Shown: one piece after another, positions 45,865 to 55,558 of the stretch
Position numbering within the stretch: the stretch's first letter is position 1
Layout: each line of letters starts with the position of its first letter
Source: Nocardia sp. BMG111209
GTDB taxonomy: Bacteria; Actinomycetota; Actinomycetes; Mycobacteriales; Mycobacteriaceae
Length of the DNA: 64,000 bases
Reading direction: 5' to 3'
Assembly: GCF_000381925.1 (NCBI RefSeq)
Contig: NZ_KB907308.1
Span: forward strand, 558,001 to 622,000
The notes under the pieces: generated by a model
Seen by the model: the letters and a program-made list of their open reading frames with translations, nothing else
Database searches by the model: none
What the model was told of the DNA's origin: nothing
Position numbers and translations under genes: made by a program

Positions 45865-47825
45865 TCGTTCTCGCCCTTCTGCGAAGCGCGTTCGTGCGCG
45901 GCCAGGGTGGCCTTCTCGTGGGACATCGCCTCGTGGATCACGGCGGGCTCGGCGGCCTGCTCGTCGTCGTCGAACAGCGGGCGGATGCCGCGGGCGGCCA
46001 TGATCTCGTCGTTGGAGGTGCCGGCGGCGACCATCGGCCACACCTGAGCGTCCTTGCCGACGATGAAATCGATCACGACGGGACGGTCGTTGATGGACTG
46101 CGCCTCGCGGATCGCGGCCTCGACGTCCTCCTCCTTCTCGACCCGGATGCCGTGGCAGCCCAGGGCTTCCGCGAGCTTCACGAAGTCGGGGATGCGGAGG
46201 GTGTGGGTGCCGAGATCGGTGTTGGAGTACCGCTTCTCGTAGAACAGGGTCTGCCATTGGCGGACCATGCCCAGGTTGCCGTTGTTGATCAGGGCGACCT
46301 TGATCGGGACGCCCTCGACGGCACAGGTGGCCAATTCCTGATTGGTCATCTGGAAGCAGCCGTCGCCGTCGATGGCCCACACCTCGCGGTCGGGCGCGCC
46401 CATCTTGGCGCCCATCGCGGCGGGCACGGCGTAGCCCATGGTGCCGAGACCACCGGAATTCAGCCAGGTGCGCGGCTTCTCGTACTTGACGAACTGAGCG
46501 GCCCACATCTGGTGCTGGCCGACGCCCGCGCAGTAGATCGCATCCGGTCCGGCCATTTCGCCGAGCTTCTCGATGACGTATTCCGGTGACAGCGAGCCGT
46601 CGCTCGGGGCGGTCCAGCCGAGCGGGTAGCGGTCACGGATGCCGCCGAGGTAGGCCCACCACTCCGTCAGATCCAGCAGCGTGGCGCGACCCGTGGTCGC
46701 CGCGGCCGGGTCGGCCTTGAGGGTCTCGATCAGTTCGGTGATCACCTCGCGGCAGTCGCCGACGATCGGGACGTCGGCGTGGCGGTTCTTGCCGATCTCC
46801 GCCGGATCGATGTCGGCGTGGATCACCTTGGCGTTCGGGGCGAACGAGTCGAGCTGGCCGGTCACGCGGTCGTCGAAGCGGGCGCCGAGGGTGATCAGCA
46901 GATCCGACTTCTGAAGTGCCGCAACGGCTCCCACGGTGCCGTGCATTCCCGGCATACCCATGTTGAGGGTATGGCTGTCGGGGAAGGCGCCGCGGGCCAT
47001 CAGGGTGGTGACCACCGGGATGCCGGTCAGTTCGGCCAGCTCCAGCAGCTCCGGTGCGGCCTCGGCCTTGATGACGCCGCCGCCGACATACAGCACCGGC
47101 GACTTCGCGTCGAGGATCAGCCGCGCGGCCTCGCGCACCTGCTTACCGTGCGGCTTGGTCACCGGACGGTAGCCGGGCAGCCGCAGTTCCGGCGGCCAGG
47201 TGAAGGTGGTCTGCGCCTGCAGCACATCCTTGGGGATGTCGACCAGCACCGCGCCGGGACGGCCGGTGGCGGCCAGATAGAAGGCCTCGGCGATCATGCG
47301 CGGGATATCGAGCGGGTCCTTGACCAGGAAGTTGTGCTTGGTCACCGGCATGGTGATGCCGGAGATGTCGGCCTCCTGGAAGGCGTCGGTGCCGATCAGG
47401 CTGCGGCCGACCTGGCCGGTGATCGCGACCAGCGGGACCGAATCCATCTGGGCGTCGGCGATCGGGGTGACCAGATTGGTCGCGCCCGGACCGGATGTGG
47501 CCATACACACACCGACGCGGCCGGTTGCCTGCGCGTAGCCGGTGGCGGCGTGGCCGGCGCCCTGCTCGTGCCGGACCAGCACGTGCCGGACCCGGGTGGA
47601 ATCGAAGAGCGGGTCGTAGACGGGAAGAATCGCACCACCGGGAATGCCGAAGACCGTGTCGACGCCGAGCTCCTCGAGGGACCGGACTACCGACTGCGCG
47701 CCGGAGACCCGCTCGGGCGGGACCGGTCGGCGGTTTCCGGATGCGGCGGCAGCCGCGGGGGTCGGCTGGGCCGAAGGCGCGGGCCTGCGGGCCGCGGGCC
47801 CGGGCCGGGCGGTAGGTGCGCTCAC
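45861..47825 (-). CDS. ilvB: Acetolactate synthase large (catalytic) subunit
   Basis: A 654-residue thiamine-diphosphate and FAD enzyme condensing pyruvate with pyruvate or 2-ketobutyrate. It has [17 protein letters not shown] with [18 protein letters not shown] (the catalytic Glu), the FAD region, and the TPP motif [17 protein letters not shown]. The N-terminal 40 residues are a Pro/Ala tail not in the catalytic fold. The leader region upstream (47882-48054) carries a promoter, a branched-chain peptide and an attenuator, so expression is likely set by charged tRNA levels. Confidence 0.96.
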   Translation of the reverse strand: MSAPTARPGPAARRPAPSAQPTPAAAAASGNRRPVPPERVSGAQSVVRSLEELGVDTVFGIPGGAILPVYDPLFDSTRVRHVLVRHEQGAGHAATGYAQATGRVGVCMATSGPGATNLVTPIADAQMDSVPLVAITGQVGRSLIGTDAFQEADISGITMPVTKHNFLVKDPLDIPRMIAEAFYLAATGRPGAVLVDIPKDVLQAQTTFTWPPELRLPGYRPVTKPHGKQVREAARLILDAKSPVLYVGGGVIKAEAAPELLELAELTGIPVVTTLMARGAFPDSHTLNMGMPGMHGTVGAVAALQKSDLLITLGARFDDRVTGQLDSFAPNAKVIHADIDPAEIGKNRHADVPIVGDCREVITELIETLKADPAAATTGRATLLDLTEWWAYLGGIRDRYPLGWTAPSDGSLSPEYVIEKLGEMAGPDAIYCAGVGQHQMWAAQFVKYEKPRTWLNSGGLGTMGYAVPAAMGAKMGAPDREVWAIDGDGCFQMTNQELATCAVEGVPIKVALINNGNLGMVRQWQTLFYEKRYSNTDLGTHTLRIPDFVKLAEALGCHGIRVEKEEDVEAAIREAQSINDRPVVIDFIVGKDAQVWPMVAAGTSNDEIMAARGIRPLFDDDEQAAEPAVIHEAMSHEKATLAAHERASQKGENE

Positions 47826-47881
47826 CGTTGTGGTTCCTTACCTGCTTGTTGATCTCGAGTCCACGGAAATGTCCTGAACAC

Positions 47882-47915
47882 AAAAAAGCCCCCGTCAGCC
47901 AAGGCTGATCGAGGG
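47882..47915 (-). terminator. Attenuator terminator in the ilvB leader
   Basis: On the minus strand CCCTCGATCAGCC pairs with GGCTGACGGGGG (six base pairs by the 2-base loop, a small internal mismatch, then five more) and is followed by TTTTTT. It lies between the leader peptide and the ilvB start, the expected place for an attenuator. Confidence 0.85.
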
Positions 47916-47916
47916 T

Positions 47917-47967
47917 GGCGCGTCGCAGCTACGAGCTGAATGGATCAAGCTCAGCGCTGGACGCGCC
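47917..47967 (-). promoter_or_regulatory. Pause-type hairpin overlapping the ilvB leader peptide
   Basis: GGCGCGTC (within the peptide's last codons) pairs with GACGCGCC just before the terminator, with further inner pairing (GAGCT with AGCTC). A ribosome stalled on the upstream Leu-Leu-Val-Ile codons would block this hairpin, as in classical attenuation; the antiterminator pairing was not worked out. Confidence 0.6.
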
Positions 47968-47998
47968 GGCCGATTACGAGAAGCTCGTTTCGATTCAC
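47951..47998 (-). CDS. ilvB leader peptide with Leu-Leu-Val-Ile
   Basis: Fifteen codons from GTG 47998: MNRNELLVIGRRVQR, then TGA. Codons 6-9 are CTT CTC GTA ATC, that is Leu-Leu-Val-Ile, all three end products of the pathway in a row. The -10 element ends eight bases before this GTG, so the mRNA probably starts at or next to it and the peptide would be translated leaderless, common in actinobacteria. A GTG two codons upstream (48004) would add two residues but lies too close to the -10. Comparable ilv leader peptides are known in Corynebacterium and Streptomyces. Confidence 0.82.
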   Translation of the reverse strand: MNRNELLVIGRRVQR

Positions 47999-48005
47999 GC
48001 GCACG

Positions 48006-48035
48006 ACGGTATGTGTGGGTGAGCCGAAGAGTCAA
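48006..48035 (-). promoter_or_regulatory. ilvB promoter
   Basis: TTGACT (48030-48035) and TACCGT (48006-48011) are separated by 18 bases on the minus strand, a good match for a principal-sigma promoter. Transcription would begin at about 47998-47999, the first base of the leader peptide. Confidence 0.7.
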
Positions 48036-48042
48036 ATTACTT

Positions 48043-48054
48043 GACACGCGTGTC
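48043..48054. promoter_or_regulatory. Perfect 12-base palindrome upstream of the ilvB -35
   Basis: GACACGCGTGTC lies seven bases upstream of the ilvB -35 element and about 60 bases from the plus-strand PH-domain gene. It could bind a regulator such as an Lrp- or GntR-type protein; none is linked. Confidence 0.4.
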
Positions 48055-48113
48055 CCATTATGTGAGACGGGGCGGTTGCCTTGGTCTGTTCTCCATGATG
48101 CGAGGATGGGGGT

Positions 48114-48623
48114 GTGTCATCGTCGCATCGGTCCGTGCCACCTGCTCGATCGTCCCACACGTCCGCCGCCGGGCTGGATACGGGTCGGGTGATCCGCATG
48201 CCCCGGCTCGGCCACCTCGGGGTGTTCGTGCTGCTGTTCTGCGTCGCCTTCGCCTTCTTCGGCTGGCCGCAGGTGCTGTGGATCCTGTTCGTGATCCCGA
48301 TCGGGATCTCGCTGTGGATCGAGCGCAGCCGCACCACGGTGTCGGCGTCCGGACTGGATCTGCGCACGCTGTTCGGTTCCCGGCACGTGGAGTGGGAGCG
48401 GATCCGCGGCCTGCGCATCCCGAAGCGCGGCTGGGTGCGCGCGCACCTCGACGACGACTCCGAGGTGGCGCTGCCCGCCGTCGACTACAGCCGGCTGCGC
48501 GATCTCGTCGCGGCCGCCGGCGGGCGGATCCCGGATCCGTTCGCGCAGGCGGAGGCGTCCGAGGACGCGGAGGCATCGGAAGATACGGCCGGCGAAGCGG
48601 ACACGTCCGGCGAACAGCACTGA
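48114..48623 (+). CDS. PH-domain membrane protein (CFP6-like)
   Basis: 169 residues. Two hydrophobic segments (VFVLLFCVAFAFFGW and VLWILFVIPIGISLW) are followed by a bacterial PH-like domain (TTVSASGLDLRTLFGSRHVEWERIRGLRIPKRGWVRAHL) and an acidic Glu/Asp/Ala tail. It matches M. tuberculosis CFP6 (Rv3004), which is also next to ilvB and divergent from it. Function is unknown, probably at the membrane. Start is GTG 48114 with GAGG upstream; the first ATG in frame is at 48198, at the edge of the first membrane span. Confidence 0.78.
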   Translation: MSSSHRSVPPARSSHTSAAGLDTGRVIRMPRLGHLGVFVLLFCVAFAFFGWPQVLWILFVIPIGISLWIERSRTTVSASGLDLRTLFGSRHVEWERIRGLRIPKRGWVRAHLDDDSEVALPAVDYSRLRDLVAAAGGRIPDPFAQAEASEDAEASEDTAGEADTSGEQH

Positions 48624-48900
48624 CTCGCCGTAATTCGGCGGCGGAGTCGGGAACAAGATGGCATCCTCGGGGTGCTGACATGCGATATCCCTGACATTCC
48701 TGCCCGGTGCCCGACCGGTACGACGGCAGACGGCGACCGCTCACGCATCCCGGGCGTGGCCGCCCACCGGCGCATCCGGGTGATCTCCGCGGGAGTACCG
48801 TGGAGTCGCCGCCGAGACACTCGGCTCAGTCGCCGGCAGCCCCCAGCGACCGGTCCCGGATTGCACCGGGACGAGGACATCGGACCGAGGACCAATACCC

Positions 48901-50742
48901 ATGCCACCGCTTCGTTCACGCACCACCACCGCCGGACGCAATGCCGCGGGCGCTCGCGCGCTCTGGCGGGCCACCGGCCTCACCGACTCCGACTTCGGGA
49001 AGCCGATCGTCGCCATCGCGAACTCCTACACCCAGTTCGTCCCGGGCCACGTGCATCTGAAGGACGTCGGCGATATCGTGGCGGGCGCCGTACGGGCGGC
49101 CGGCGGCGTCCCGCGCGAATTCCACACCATCGCCGTCGACGACGGCATCGCGATGGGCCACGGCGGCATGCTCTATTCGCTGCCCAGCCGCGAGATCATC
49201 GCGGACTCCGTGGAATACATGGCCAACGCGCACACCGCCGACGCGCTGGTGTGTATCTCCAACTGCGACAAGATCACTCCGGGCATGCTGAACGCCGCGA
49301 TGCGGCTGAACATCCCGGTCGTCTTCGTCTCCGGCGGTCCGATGGAGGCCGGTAAGGCGGTCGTGGTCGGCGGTGTGGCGCAGGCGCCCACCGATCTGAT
49401 CACCGCGATCTCGGCCAGCGCCTCCAGCACGGTCAGCGACGAGGGCCTGGACGAGGTCGAGCGCAGCGCCTGTCCGACCTGCGGTTCCTGTTCCGGCATG
49501 TTCACCGCCAACTCGATGAACTGCCTCACCGAGGCGCTGGGTCTGGCGCTGCCGGGCAACGGGTCCACGCTGGCCACCCACGCCGCGCGGCGCGCGCTGT
49601 TCGAGCGGGCCGGTACGGCGATCGTCGAGCTGGCCAACCGCTGGTACCGGGACGACGACGAATCGGCGTTGCCGCGGAACATCGCCAATGCCAAGGCCTT
49701 CCGTAATGCGATGGCGCTGGATGTGGCGATGGGCGGTTCCACCAATACGGTGCTGCACACCCTCGCCGCCGCCCAGGAGGGCGAGATCGACTTCGATCTC
49801 GAGACCATCGACGAGATCTCGCGGCGGGTGCCGTGCCTGTCGAAGGTCTCCCCCAATTCCGATTACCACATGGAGGATGTGCACCGCGCCGGTGGCATCC
49901 CGGCCATCCTCGGCGAGTTGCGCCGCGGCGGCCTGCTGGAGACCGATGTCACCACCGTGCACACCCGCACCTTCGAGGAGTGGCTGGACACCTGGGACAT
50001 CCGCTCCGGCAAGGCCTCCGACCAGGCGCTGGAGCTGTTCCACGCGGCGCCGGGCGGGGTGCGCACCACGGTGCCGTTCTCCACGGAGAATCGCTGGTCG
50101 TCGCTGGATACCGACGCCGAGAAGGGGTGCATCCGCGAGGTCGCGCACGCCTATACGGTCGAGGGCGGATTGTGCGTGCTGCGTGGCAATATCGCTGTCG
50201 ACGGGGCGATCCTGAAGACGGCCGGTATCGACGAGGATCTGTTCACCTTCGAGGGGCCGGCCGTGGTGCTGGAATCCCAGGAGGCGGCGGTGTCGGCGAT
50301 CCTGGGCAAGAAGATCCAGCCCGGCGACGTGATCGTCATCCGTTACGAGGGGCCCTCCGGTGGTCCGGGTATGCAGGAGATGTTGCATCCCACCGCATTC
50401 CTGAAGGGTGCGGGTCTGGGCAAGGTGTGCGCGCTGATCACCGACGGGCGTTTCTCCGGTGGCACCTCGGGGCTGTCGATCGGGCACATCTCGCCCGAGG
50501 CGGCCAGTGGCGGCACGATCGGGCTCATCGAGGACGGCGATCGGGTTCGCATCGACGTGCACACCCGCGCGCTCCAATTGCTCGTTCCCGACGCGGTTCT
50601 CGCCGAGCGCCGCGCCAAGATGGATGCGTCCGAACGGCCTTGGCTGCCGGCGCATCGTGATCGGCCGGTCACCACGGCGTTGCGAGCCTATGCCGCGCTG
50701 GCCACCTCCGCCGACAAGGGTGCTGTGCGGCGGGTGCCGTAG
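48901..50742 (+). CDS. ilvD: Dihydroxy-acid dehydratase
   Basis: IlvD dehydrates 2,3-dihydroxy-isovalerate and -methylvalerate, the step after IlvC. The 613-residue product has the Fe-S ligand regions [11 protein letters not shown] and [19 protein letters not shown] and the C-terminal [19 protein letters not shown] block. The length and motifs match the [2Fe-2S]/[4Fe-4S] IlvD/Edd family. It is on the opposite strand from ilvBNC, about 3 kb from ilvB, and ends in a strong terminator. In M. tuberculosis ilvD is elsewhere, so its linkage here differs. Confidence 0.96.
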   Translation: MPPLRSRTTTAGRNAAGARALWRATGLTDSDFGKPIVAIANSYTQFVPGHVHLKDVGDIVAGAVRAAGGVPREFHTIAVDDGIAMGHGGMLYSLPSREIIADSVEYMANAHTADALVCISNCDKITPGMLNAAMRLNIPVVFVSGGPMEAGKAVVVGGVAQAPTDLITAISASASSTVSDEGLDEVERSACPTCGSCSGMFTANSMNCLTEALGLALPGNGSTLATHAARRALFERAGTAIVELANRWYRDDDESALPRNIANAKAFRNAMALDVAMGGSTNTVLHTLAAAQEGEIDFDLETIDEISRRVPCLSKVSPNSDYHMEDVHRAGGIPAILGELRRGGLLETDVTTVHTRTFEEWLDTWDIRSGKASDQALELFHAAPGGVRTTVPFSTENRWSSLDTDAEKGCIREVAHAYTVEGGLCVLRGNIAVDGAILKTAGIDEDLFTFEGPAVVLESQEAAVSAILGKKIQPGDVIVIRYEGPSGGPGMQEMLHPTAFLKGAGLGKVCALITDGRFSGGTSGLSIGHISPEAASGGTIGLIEDGDRVRIDVHTRALQLLVPDAVLAERRAKMDASERPWLPAHRDRPVTTALRAYAALATSADKGAVRRVP

Positions 50743-50756
50743 GTCTATAGCGAAAG

Positions 50757-50787
50757 CCCGGGGCCCGCAACGGGTTCCGGGTTTTTT
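50757..50787 (+). terminator. Rho-independent terminator of ilvD
   Basis: CCCGGGGCCCG pairs fully with CGGGTTCCGGG (11 pairs, two of them G-U) around CAA, followed directly by TTTTTT. It starts 15 bases past the ilvD stop. Confidence 0.92.
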
Positions 50788-50790
50788 CGA

Positions 50791-51597
50791 TCAGCGGTCC
50801 GGGTGCGGGCGGACGGTGAGGATCTGTTCCGCGTGGCCGACCGGGCCGTGCACATCGTGCAGGATCGTGCTGGTGAGGCCCTGTCCGGTGCCGCCGAAGG
50901 TGACGCTGGTGTCGAGCCCGGTCCACGGGCCCTGCGGCTGACGGTAGAGGTGGACGGTCAGATCCAGGTTGGGGAACATCCACTTCGTCGGTTCCTGCCG
51001 GACGGCGATACCGTTGGCGGTGTCGACCAGGGCGATATACGAGGCCAGGGGGCTCACCTGCTCCCCTGCGATCAACCGCACGGGGGTGGACACCCAGGCG
51101 GTGGTGCGGCCGGGCTTGGGCTCGCCTACCGGACGAGTGTCCAGCGAGGCGATGTAGCCGCCGGGCCAGACCGAGGTCAGCGGCCACGGCGTCAGTGATT
51201 CCGGATCCGGCAGCCGGGGCGGTTCGCCGCCCGCGACGCTCTCGGTGTCCTCGGCGATCATCAGCCAGGCGCGGGCGGTGACGGTGGCGCGGCCGCCGAT
51301 GGTCGCGGTGGCCTGTACGAGTTCGATGGTGCGGCCGGGACGCACGATCTCGACGCGAATATCGAACTCCTCGAACGCGATCGCGCCGAGGATGTCGAAG
51401 CCGATCCGGCCGATCAGCAGATCCGGCCGGTGTTCGCGGGCCCGGATGCGCTCGATCTCGTGCACGATCAGCCCGCCGAGCGGGCTGAAGTGCTGTTCAT
51501 CGGTGGACCAGGCCCCGCCGACGTGGCGGGTGGGCGCGAAACGGCCGTCGCCCACCCGCTCGAAGTAGCTCGACTCGGGTCCGGTCGCAGCGGTCAC
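50791..51597 (-). CDS. Acyl-CoA thioesterase-like double hotdog protein
   Basis: 268 residues resembling the actinobacterial thioesterase family (4HBT_3 type): SSYFERVGDGRFAPTRHVGGAWSTDEQHFSPLGGLIVHEIER at the start, RATVTARAWLMI in the first hotdog and a second hotdog near GLDTSVTFGGTGQGLTSTILHD. No membrane segments. Probably hydrolyses acyl-CoA or a related thioester; the substrate is unknown. It lies 36 bases after the DoxX gene on the same strand and converges with ilvD. Confidence 0.78.
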   Translation of the reverse strand: MTAATGPESSYFERVGDGRFAPTRHVGGAWSTDEQHFSPLGGLIVHEIERIRAREHRPDLLIGRIGFDILGAIAFEEFDIRVEIVRPGRTIELVQATATIGGRATVTARAWLMIAEDTESVAGGEPPRLPDPESLTPWPLTSVWPGGYIASLDTRPVGEPKPGRTTAWVSTPVRLIAGEQVSPLASYIALVDTANGIAVRQEPTKWMFPNLDLTVHLYRQPQGPWTGLDTSVTFGGTGQGLTSTILHDVHGPVGHAEQILTVRPHPDR

Positions 51598-51633
51598 CGG
51601 AAAACGCCCTTTCTCTCGTCCGGGCGGATCCGG

Positions 51634-52449
51634 TCAGTGGAACGGATTGCCGCCGTGCAGGTAGAACCAGGATCCCAGAGCCGCCGCGAGGCCCAGCACC
51701 AGGCAGGCGAACGAGCCCCAGGACGGGCGGGTGGCCCAGCCGCGTCCCCGATCGAACGACAACCGGCCCGGACCGGTGAGGATCAGCACCGCCGCGGCCG
51801 CGGCCAGCAGGGATTCGATCTCGACCTGCTTGTACTCGATGCCGTGGGCCATGCTCTGCTTCCACAACCAGGCGTCGCTGACGGTGGCGATCACCGCACC
51901 CGCGGCCAGCGGGGTCGCCAGGCCCAGCACGATCAGCGCGCCGCCACCGACCTCGGCACCGCTGAGCAGCGACGACGCGACGTCGACATGCTTCCAGCCG
52001 CCGTGTTCCATGGCGCGGCGGATTCCGTCCAGGCCGGGACCGTCGAACCAGCCGGTCAGCTTCTGCAGACCGTGGTAGAGGAAGCTCAGGCCGACCAGCA
52101 GGCGCAGTCCGAACAGGCCGAGATCCGTTGTGCCGCGGCGGTATTCGAGGCGATTGGTGCGGCGCATCCGGACGGTCTCGGCCGGCGGGGTGGGCGCGGG
52201 CGGAATGCTGGCGAACGAATAGGAGGTGGTAGCCATTTCGGGGGATCCGATCTCACCGACGGTGGGGACCTCGGGGTCGAGGCCCAACTCGTCTTCGGTG
52301 CGGGCCAGGGGCGTACCGTTCGCGGAGTACACCGGTAACTTGCCCGTGGGCGCATCGAAGGGACTGCGTGCCGTCTGGCCGATCGCTGTGGTTGCTCCCG
52401 GGTGTCCGGGTGCACTGTTCGGCGCGGTGGCGTTCGACTTGTCGGTCAC
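51634..52449 (-). CDS. DoxX-family membrane protein
   Basis: 271 residues: a 100-residue hydrophilic N-terminal part and then a four-helix DoxX domain (GLFGLRLLVGLSFLYHGLQKLTGWF, ALIVLGLATPLAAGAVIATV, LLAAAAAVLILTG, and a last span GSFACLVLGLAAALGSWFYL). The neighbourhood matches M. tuberculosis Rv3005c, between cfp6 and lppZ. Mycobacterial DoxX proteins are linked to membrane redox defence with SodA and SseA, but neither is here. The GTG start at 52449 is tentative. Confidence 0.8.
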   Translation of the reverse strand: MTDKSNATAPNSAPGHPGATTAIGQTARSPFDAPTGKLPVYSANGTPLARTEDELGLDPEVPTVGEIGSPEMATTSYSFASIPPAPTPPAETVRMRRTNRLEYRRGTTDLGLFGLRLLVGLSFLYHGLQKLTGWFDGPGLDGIRRAMEHGGWKHVDVASSLLSGAEVGGGALIVLGLATPLAAGAVIATVSDAWLWKQSMAHGIEYKQVEIESLLAAAAAVLILTGPGRLSFDRGRGWATRPSWGSFACLVLGLAAALGSWFYLHGGNPFH

Positions 52450-52571
52450 TCCAGTCAGGGTATGTCGGCGCGCAGAACTCCGCTGCCCCGAGTGACGGCG
52501 TGTCCGCGCCACACGCGGGGCGGACCGACCCCTGCGAGCGCTCGTGGGCAACCTTCCGTAACGTCTGAACC

Positions 52572-53696
52572 ATGAGTTTGGTTGTCGCCGGCCGCATCGT
52601 TTCGATCCTGGCCGTCACCGCCGGTCTGGTGGTCGGCTGTGCCCGGTTCGACGAATCCGCCTCCAAACCGTTCACCCCCGCGCCGACCATCGAGCCCGAG
52701 GGGATGGGCCCGACCACGCCGCAGGCGCCGACCACGACCAAACGGCCGCCCGGACCGTGTGAGGATCCGGATCCGGCGGTCATCGCCAGCTGTGTGAACG
52801 ATCCGACCGGGCTGATCCCGCTGCCCGACGGGCTCACCGGGCTGGTCGCCGAGCGGTCCACCGGCAAGATCTTCCTGATCGATACGCAGGATCCGGGGCC
52901 GTGGCCGAATTATCTGAAACAGGTCGGCCAGGTGGATGTGGACGCATCCGGGGACGGCGGGCTGAACGACATCGCGCTGTCGCCCAGTTACAGCGAGGAC
53001 CATCTGCTCTACGCGTACATCACCACACCCAGCGACAACCGGGTGGTGCGCATCGGATCGGACGGGACGGCGAAGCCGATCCTCACCGGAATTCCCAAGG
53101 GCGGCACCGGTAATCACGGGTCCATCCTGTTCACCGATCCGGACAAACTGGTGGTGCTCACCGGGGACGCCGGCAATCCGGGGAGTGCGAACGACCAGGG
53201 TTCGCTGGCGGGGAAGTTGCTGCGGATCGACTCACCGCGGACGGGGTCGTCGGCGGCGCCGCAGGTGCTGGTGTCCGGGATCGGGACCGCGGGCGCGGTG
53301 TGCCAGGGCGATCAGGGCAATCTGTGGTTCACCGATCGGACCGCGGTCGAGGATCGGTTGCAGCGGCTCGCCTCCACCGGCACCGTGACCACCGCGTGGA
53401 CCTGGCCCGATCATCCCGGCGTGGCCGGGTGTGCGGCCGGGTCGGATTTCGTCGCGATCGCGATGACGAACGCGCGCGGGATGTCGTTCGCGAAGACCGA
53501 GAAGGACACCTACGCGATCACCTCCGCGCCCTCGCTGCTGTACCAGGACAAGTGGGGACGGCTCAACGGCGCCGCACCGGGTCCGAACGGGACCATCTGG
53601 GCGGATACGGTCAACAAGGTGGGTGGTCAGCCGACGCCCACCGACGACCGGGTGGTGATCATCGCGCCGTCCGGCGGGAACGGCGGGCGGGAGTAG
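52572..53696 (+). CDS. lppZ: LppZ-like lipoprotein, PQQ-glucose-dehydrogenase-type beta-propeller
   Basis: 374 residues. Lipobox VVGC follows a short leader; a Pro/Thr linker (TPQAPTTTKRPPGP) leads to a six-bladed propeller of the soluble sugar dehydrogenase type (GLNDIALSPSYSEDHLLYAYITTPSDNRVVRI; GNHGSILFTDPDKLVVLTGDAGNP). It corresponds by sequence pattern and place to M. tuberculosis lppZ (Rv3006). Whether it binds PQQ or acts as an enzyme at all is not known. It is divergent from the DoxX gene. Confidence 0.8.
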   Translation: MSLVVAGRIVSILAVTAGLVVGCARFDESASKPFTPAPTIEPEGMGPTTPQAPTTTKRPPGPCEDPDPAVIASCVNDPTGLIPLPDGLTGLVAERSTGKIFLIDTQDPGPWPNYLKQVGQVDVDASGDGGLNDIALSPSYSEDHLLYAYITTPSDNRVVRIGSDGTAKPILTGIPKGGTGNHGSILFTDPDKLVVLTGDAGNPGSANDQGSLAGKLLRIDSPRTGSSAAPQVLVSGIGTAGAVCQGDQGNLWFTDRTAVEDRLQRLASTGTVTTAWTWPDHPGVAGCAAGSDFVAIAMTNARGMSFAKTEKDTYAITSAPSLLYQDKWGRLNGAAPGPNGTIWADTVNKVGGQPTPTDDRVVIIAPSGGNGGRE

Positions 53697-53797
53697 GGCT
53701 GCGGGTTCTCCGGCGTGCGCTGCCCTCAGCACCTCGGACAGCGCACGTCCGATTCGCTCGCACCCGGAAATGTGCCCGGGTGCGAGCGGGTTTCGGC

Positions 53798-55309
53798 TCA
53801 GGCGACTCCGCAGGCGGTGAGGACCAGTTCGCGAACGCGGGCCGCGTCGGCCTGGCCGCGGGTGGCCTTCATGACGTCGCCGACGATCTTGCCGGCGGCC
53901 TGCACCTTGCCGGAGCGGATCTTGTCGGCGATGTCCGGGTTGGCGGCCAGCGCCTTGTCGACCTCGGACTGCAGGGCGGAATCGTCGGAGACCATGCCGA
54001 GGCCCTTCGCCTCGACGATCTCGGCCGGGGCGCCCTCGCCGGCGAGCACGAAATCGACGACCTGCTTGGCGACCTTGTTGTTGATGGTCTTCGCCTCGAC
54101 CAGGGCCGCCACCTCGGCGACCTGCTGCGGGGTGATGGGCAGTTCGTCCAGGGCGACCTCGCGCTCCTTCGCCTTCTCGGTGAGGTAGGCGACCCACCAG
54201 GAGCGGGCGGCGTCGACCGAGGCGCCGGCGTCGACGGTGGCGATGATCAGATCGAGGGCGCCCGCGTTGAGCAGATCGCGGAACACCTCACCGGACAGGT
54301 TCCATTCGGCCTGGATCCGGGCGCGGCGCAGCCACGGGTATTCGGGGATGGTGGCGCGCAGTTCCTCGACCCAGGCGGCGTCGGGCGCGATCGGCTCGAG
54401 GTCGGGCTCGGGGAAGTAGCGGTAGTCCTCGGCGGTCTCCTTGCGGCGGCCGGGCGAGGTGGAACCGTCGGCCTCGTGGAAGTGCCTGGTCTCCTGCACG
54501 ATCGTGCCGCCGCCGGCGAGTACCGCGGCCTGGCGGCGCATCTCGAAGCGGACCGCGACCTCGACGCTCTTCAGCGAGTTGACGTTCTTCGTCTCGGTGC
54601 GGGTGCCGAACACGTCCGCGCCCCGGGGCATCAGCGAGACGTTGGCATCGCAGCGCAGCGAGCCCTGTTCCATCTTCACGTCGGAGACGTCGAGCGACTT
54701 CAGCAGATCGCGCAGGGCGGTGACGTAGGCGCGGGCCACCTCGGGGGCGCGCTCGCCGGCACCGGTGATCGGCTTGGTGACGATCTCGATCAGCGGGACG
54801 CCGGCGCGGTTGTAGTCCAGCAGCGAGTGGCTGGCGCCGTGGATGCGGCCGGTGGCGCCGCCCACGTGCACCGACTTGCCGGTGTCCTCCTCCATGTGGG
54901 CGCGCTCGATCTCGACGCGGAAGGTGCTGCCGTCGTCGAGGATGACCTCCAGGTAGCCGTTCTGCGCGATCGGCTCGTCGTACTGGCTGATCTGGTAGTT
55001 CTTCGGCTGGTCCGGGTAGAAGTAGTTCTTCCGGGCGAACCGGCCCCACGGGGTGATCGAGCAGTTCAGCGCGAGGCCGATGCGGATCGCCGACTCGACG
55101 GCCTTCTGGTTCACCACCGGCAGCGAGCCGGGCAGGCCCAGGCATACCGGGCAGACCTGCGTATTCGGCTCGGCGCCGAAGGCGGTGGGGCAGCCGCAGA
55201 ACATCTTGGTCGCGGTGCCCAGCTCGACGTGGACCTCCATGCCCAGCACCGGTTCGTACCGGTCGATGACGTCGGCATAGTCCATCAGGTCCACCGTGGG
55301 TGCAGTCAT
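53798..55309 (-). CDS. gatB: Aspartyl/glutamyl-tRNA amidotransferase subunit B
   Basis: 503 residues. GatB phosphorylates and transamidates misacylated Glu-tRNA(Gln) or Asp-tRNA(Asn) with GatA and GatC. It opens [24 protein letters not shown] with zinc-binding Cys residues and carries [36 protein letters not shown] and a C-terminal YqeY-like domain ([21 protein letters not shown]). Unlike Mycobacterium, gatA is not seen directly downstream inside this window; the next gene on the plus side of its stop is the lppZ-like gene. Confidence 0.96.
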   Translation of the reverse strand: MTAPTVDLMDYADVIDRYEPVLGMEVHVELGTATKMFCGCPTAFGAEPNTQVCPVCLGLPGSLPVVNQKAVESAIRIGLALNCSITPWGRFARKNYFYPDQPKNYQISQYDEPIAQNGYLEVILDDGSTFRVEIERAHMEEDTGKSVHVGGATGRIHGASHSLLDYNRAGVPLIEIVTKPITGAGERAPEVARAYVTALRDLLKSLDVSDVKMEQGSLRCDANVSLMPRGADVFGTRTETKNVNSLKSVEVAVRFEMRRQAAVLAGGGTIVQETRHFHEADGSTSPGRRKETAEDYRYFPEPDLEPIAPDAAWVEELRATIPEYPWLRRARIQAEWNLSGEVFRDLLNAGALDLIIATVDAGASVDAARSWWVAYLTEKAKEREVALDELPITPQQVAEVAALVEAKTINNKVAKQVVDFVLAGEGAPAEIVEAKGLGMVSDDSALQSEVDKALAANPDIADKIRSGKVQAAGKIVGDVMKATRGQADAARVRELVLTACGVA

Positions 55310-55343
55310 GCCGACAAGTTTAGGGAAAACCTCCGACAGCCGG

Positions 55344-55490
55344 TCATTCCCCTCGCACGTAGCGCAGCGAGGCGGCCACCGCGTCCATGTCGACGCGCAG
55401 ACTCGGATCCGGATCGGCGGGCTGCCGGTCGCGGACCTCCTGGAACTCCACGATGCCGTCGAGGTACGAATGCCTGCGGCCGGAGCGCAT
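55344..55490 (-). CDS. Possible 48-residue protein or gene remnant
   Basis: A short frame from ATG 55490 ([19 protein letters not shown]) to 55344 fills most of the gap between the FtsX-type terminator and gatB. It has balanced composition and could be a small protein or the C-terminal rest of a lost gene. No ribosome site is convincing and I recognise no family. Confidence 0.3.
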   Translation of the reverse strand: MRSGRRHSYLDGIVEFQEVRDRQPADPDPSLRVDMDAVAASLRYVRGE

Positions 55491-55512
55491 CAGTTCGTGG
55501 CGGAGAGGGAAG

Positions 55513-55541
55513 GCCCTCACCCGGGCGGGCCGGGTGAGGGC
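55513..55541 (-). terminator. Terminator of the ABC exporter operon
   Basis: GCCCTCACCCGG and its exact complement form a 12-base-pair stem with a 5-base loop, 17 bases past the FtsX-type stop; CTTCCCTCTCC follows on the minus strand. Confidence 0.75.
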
Positions 55542-55558
55542 TCCCCTCCTGGACCCGG

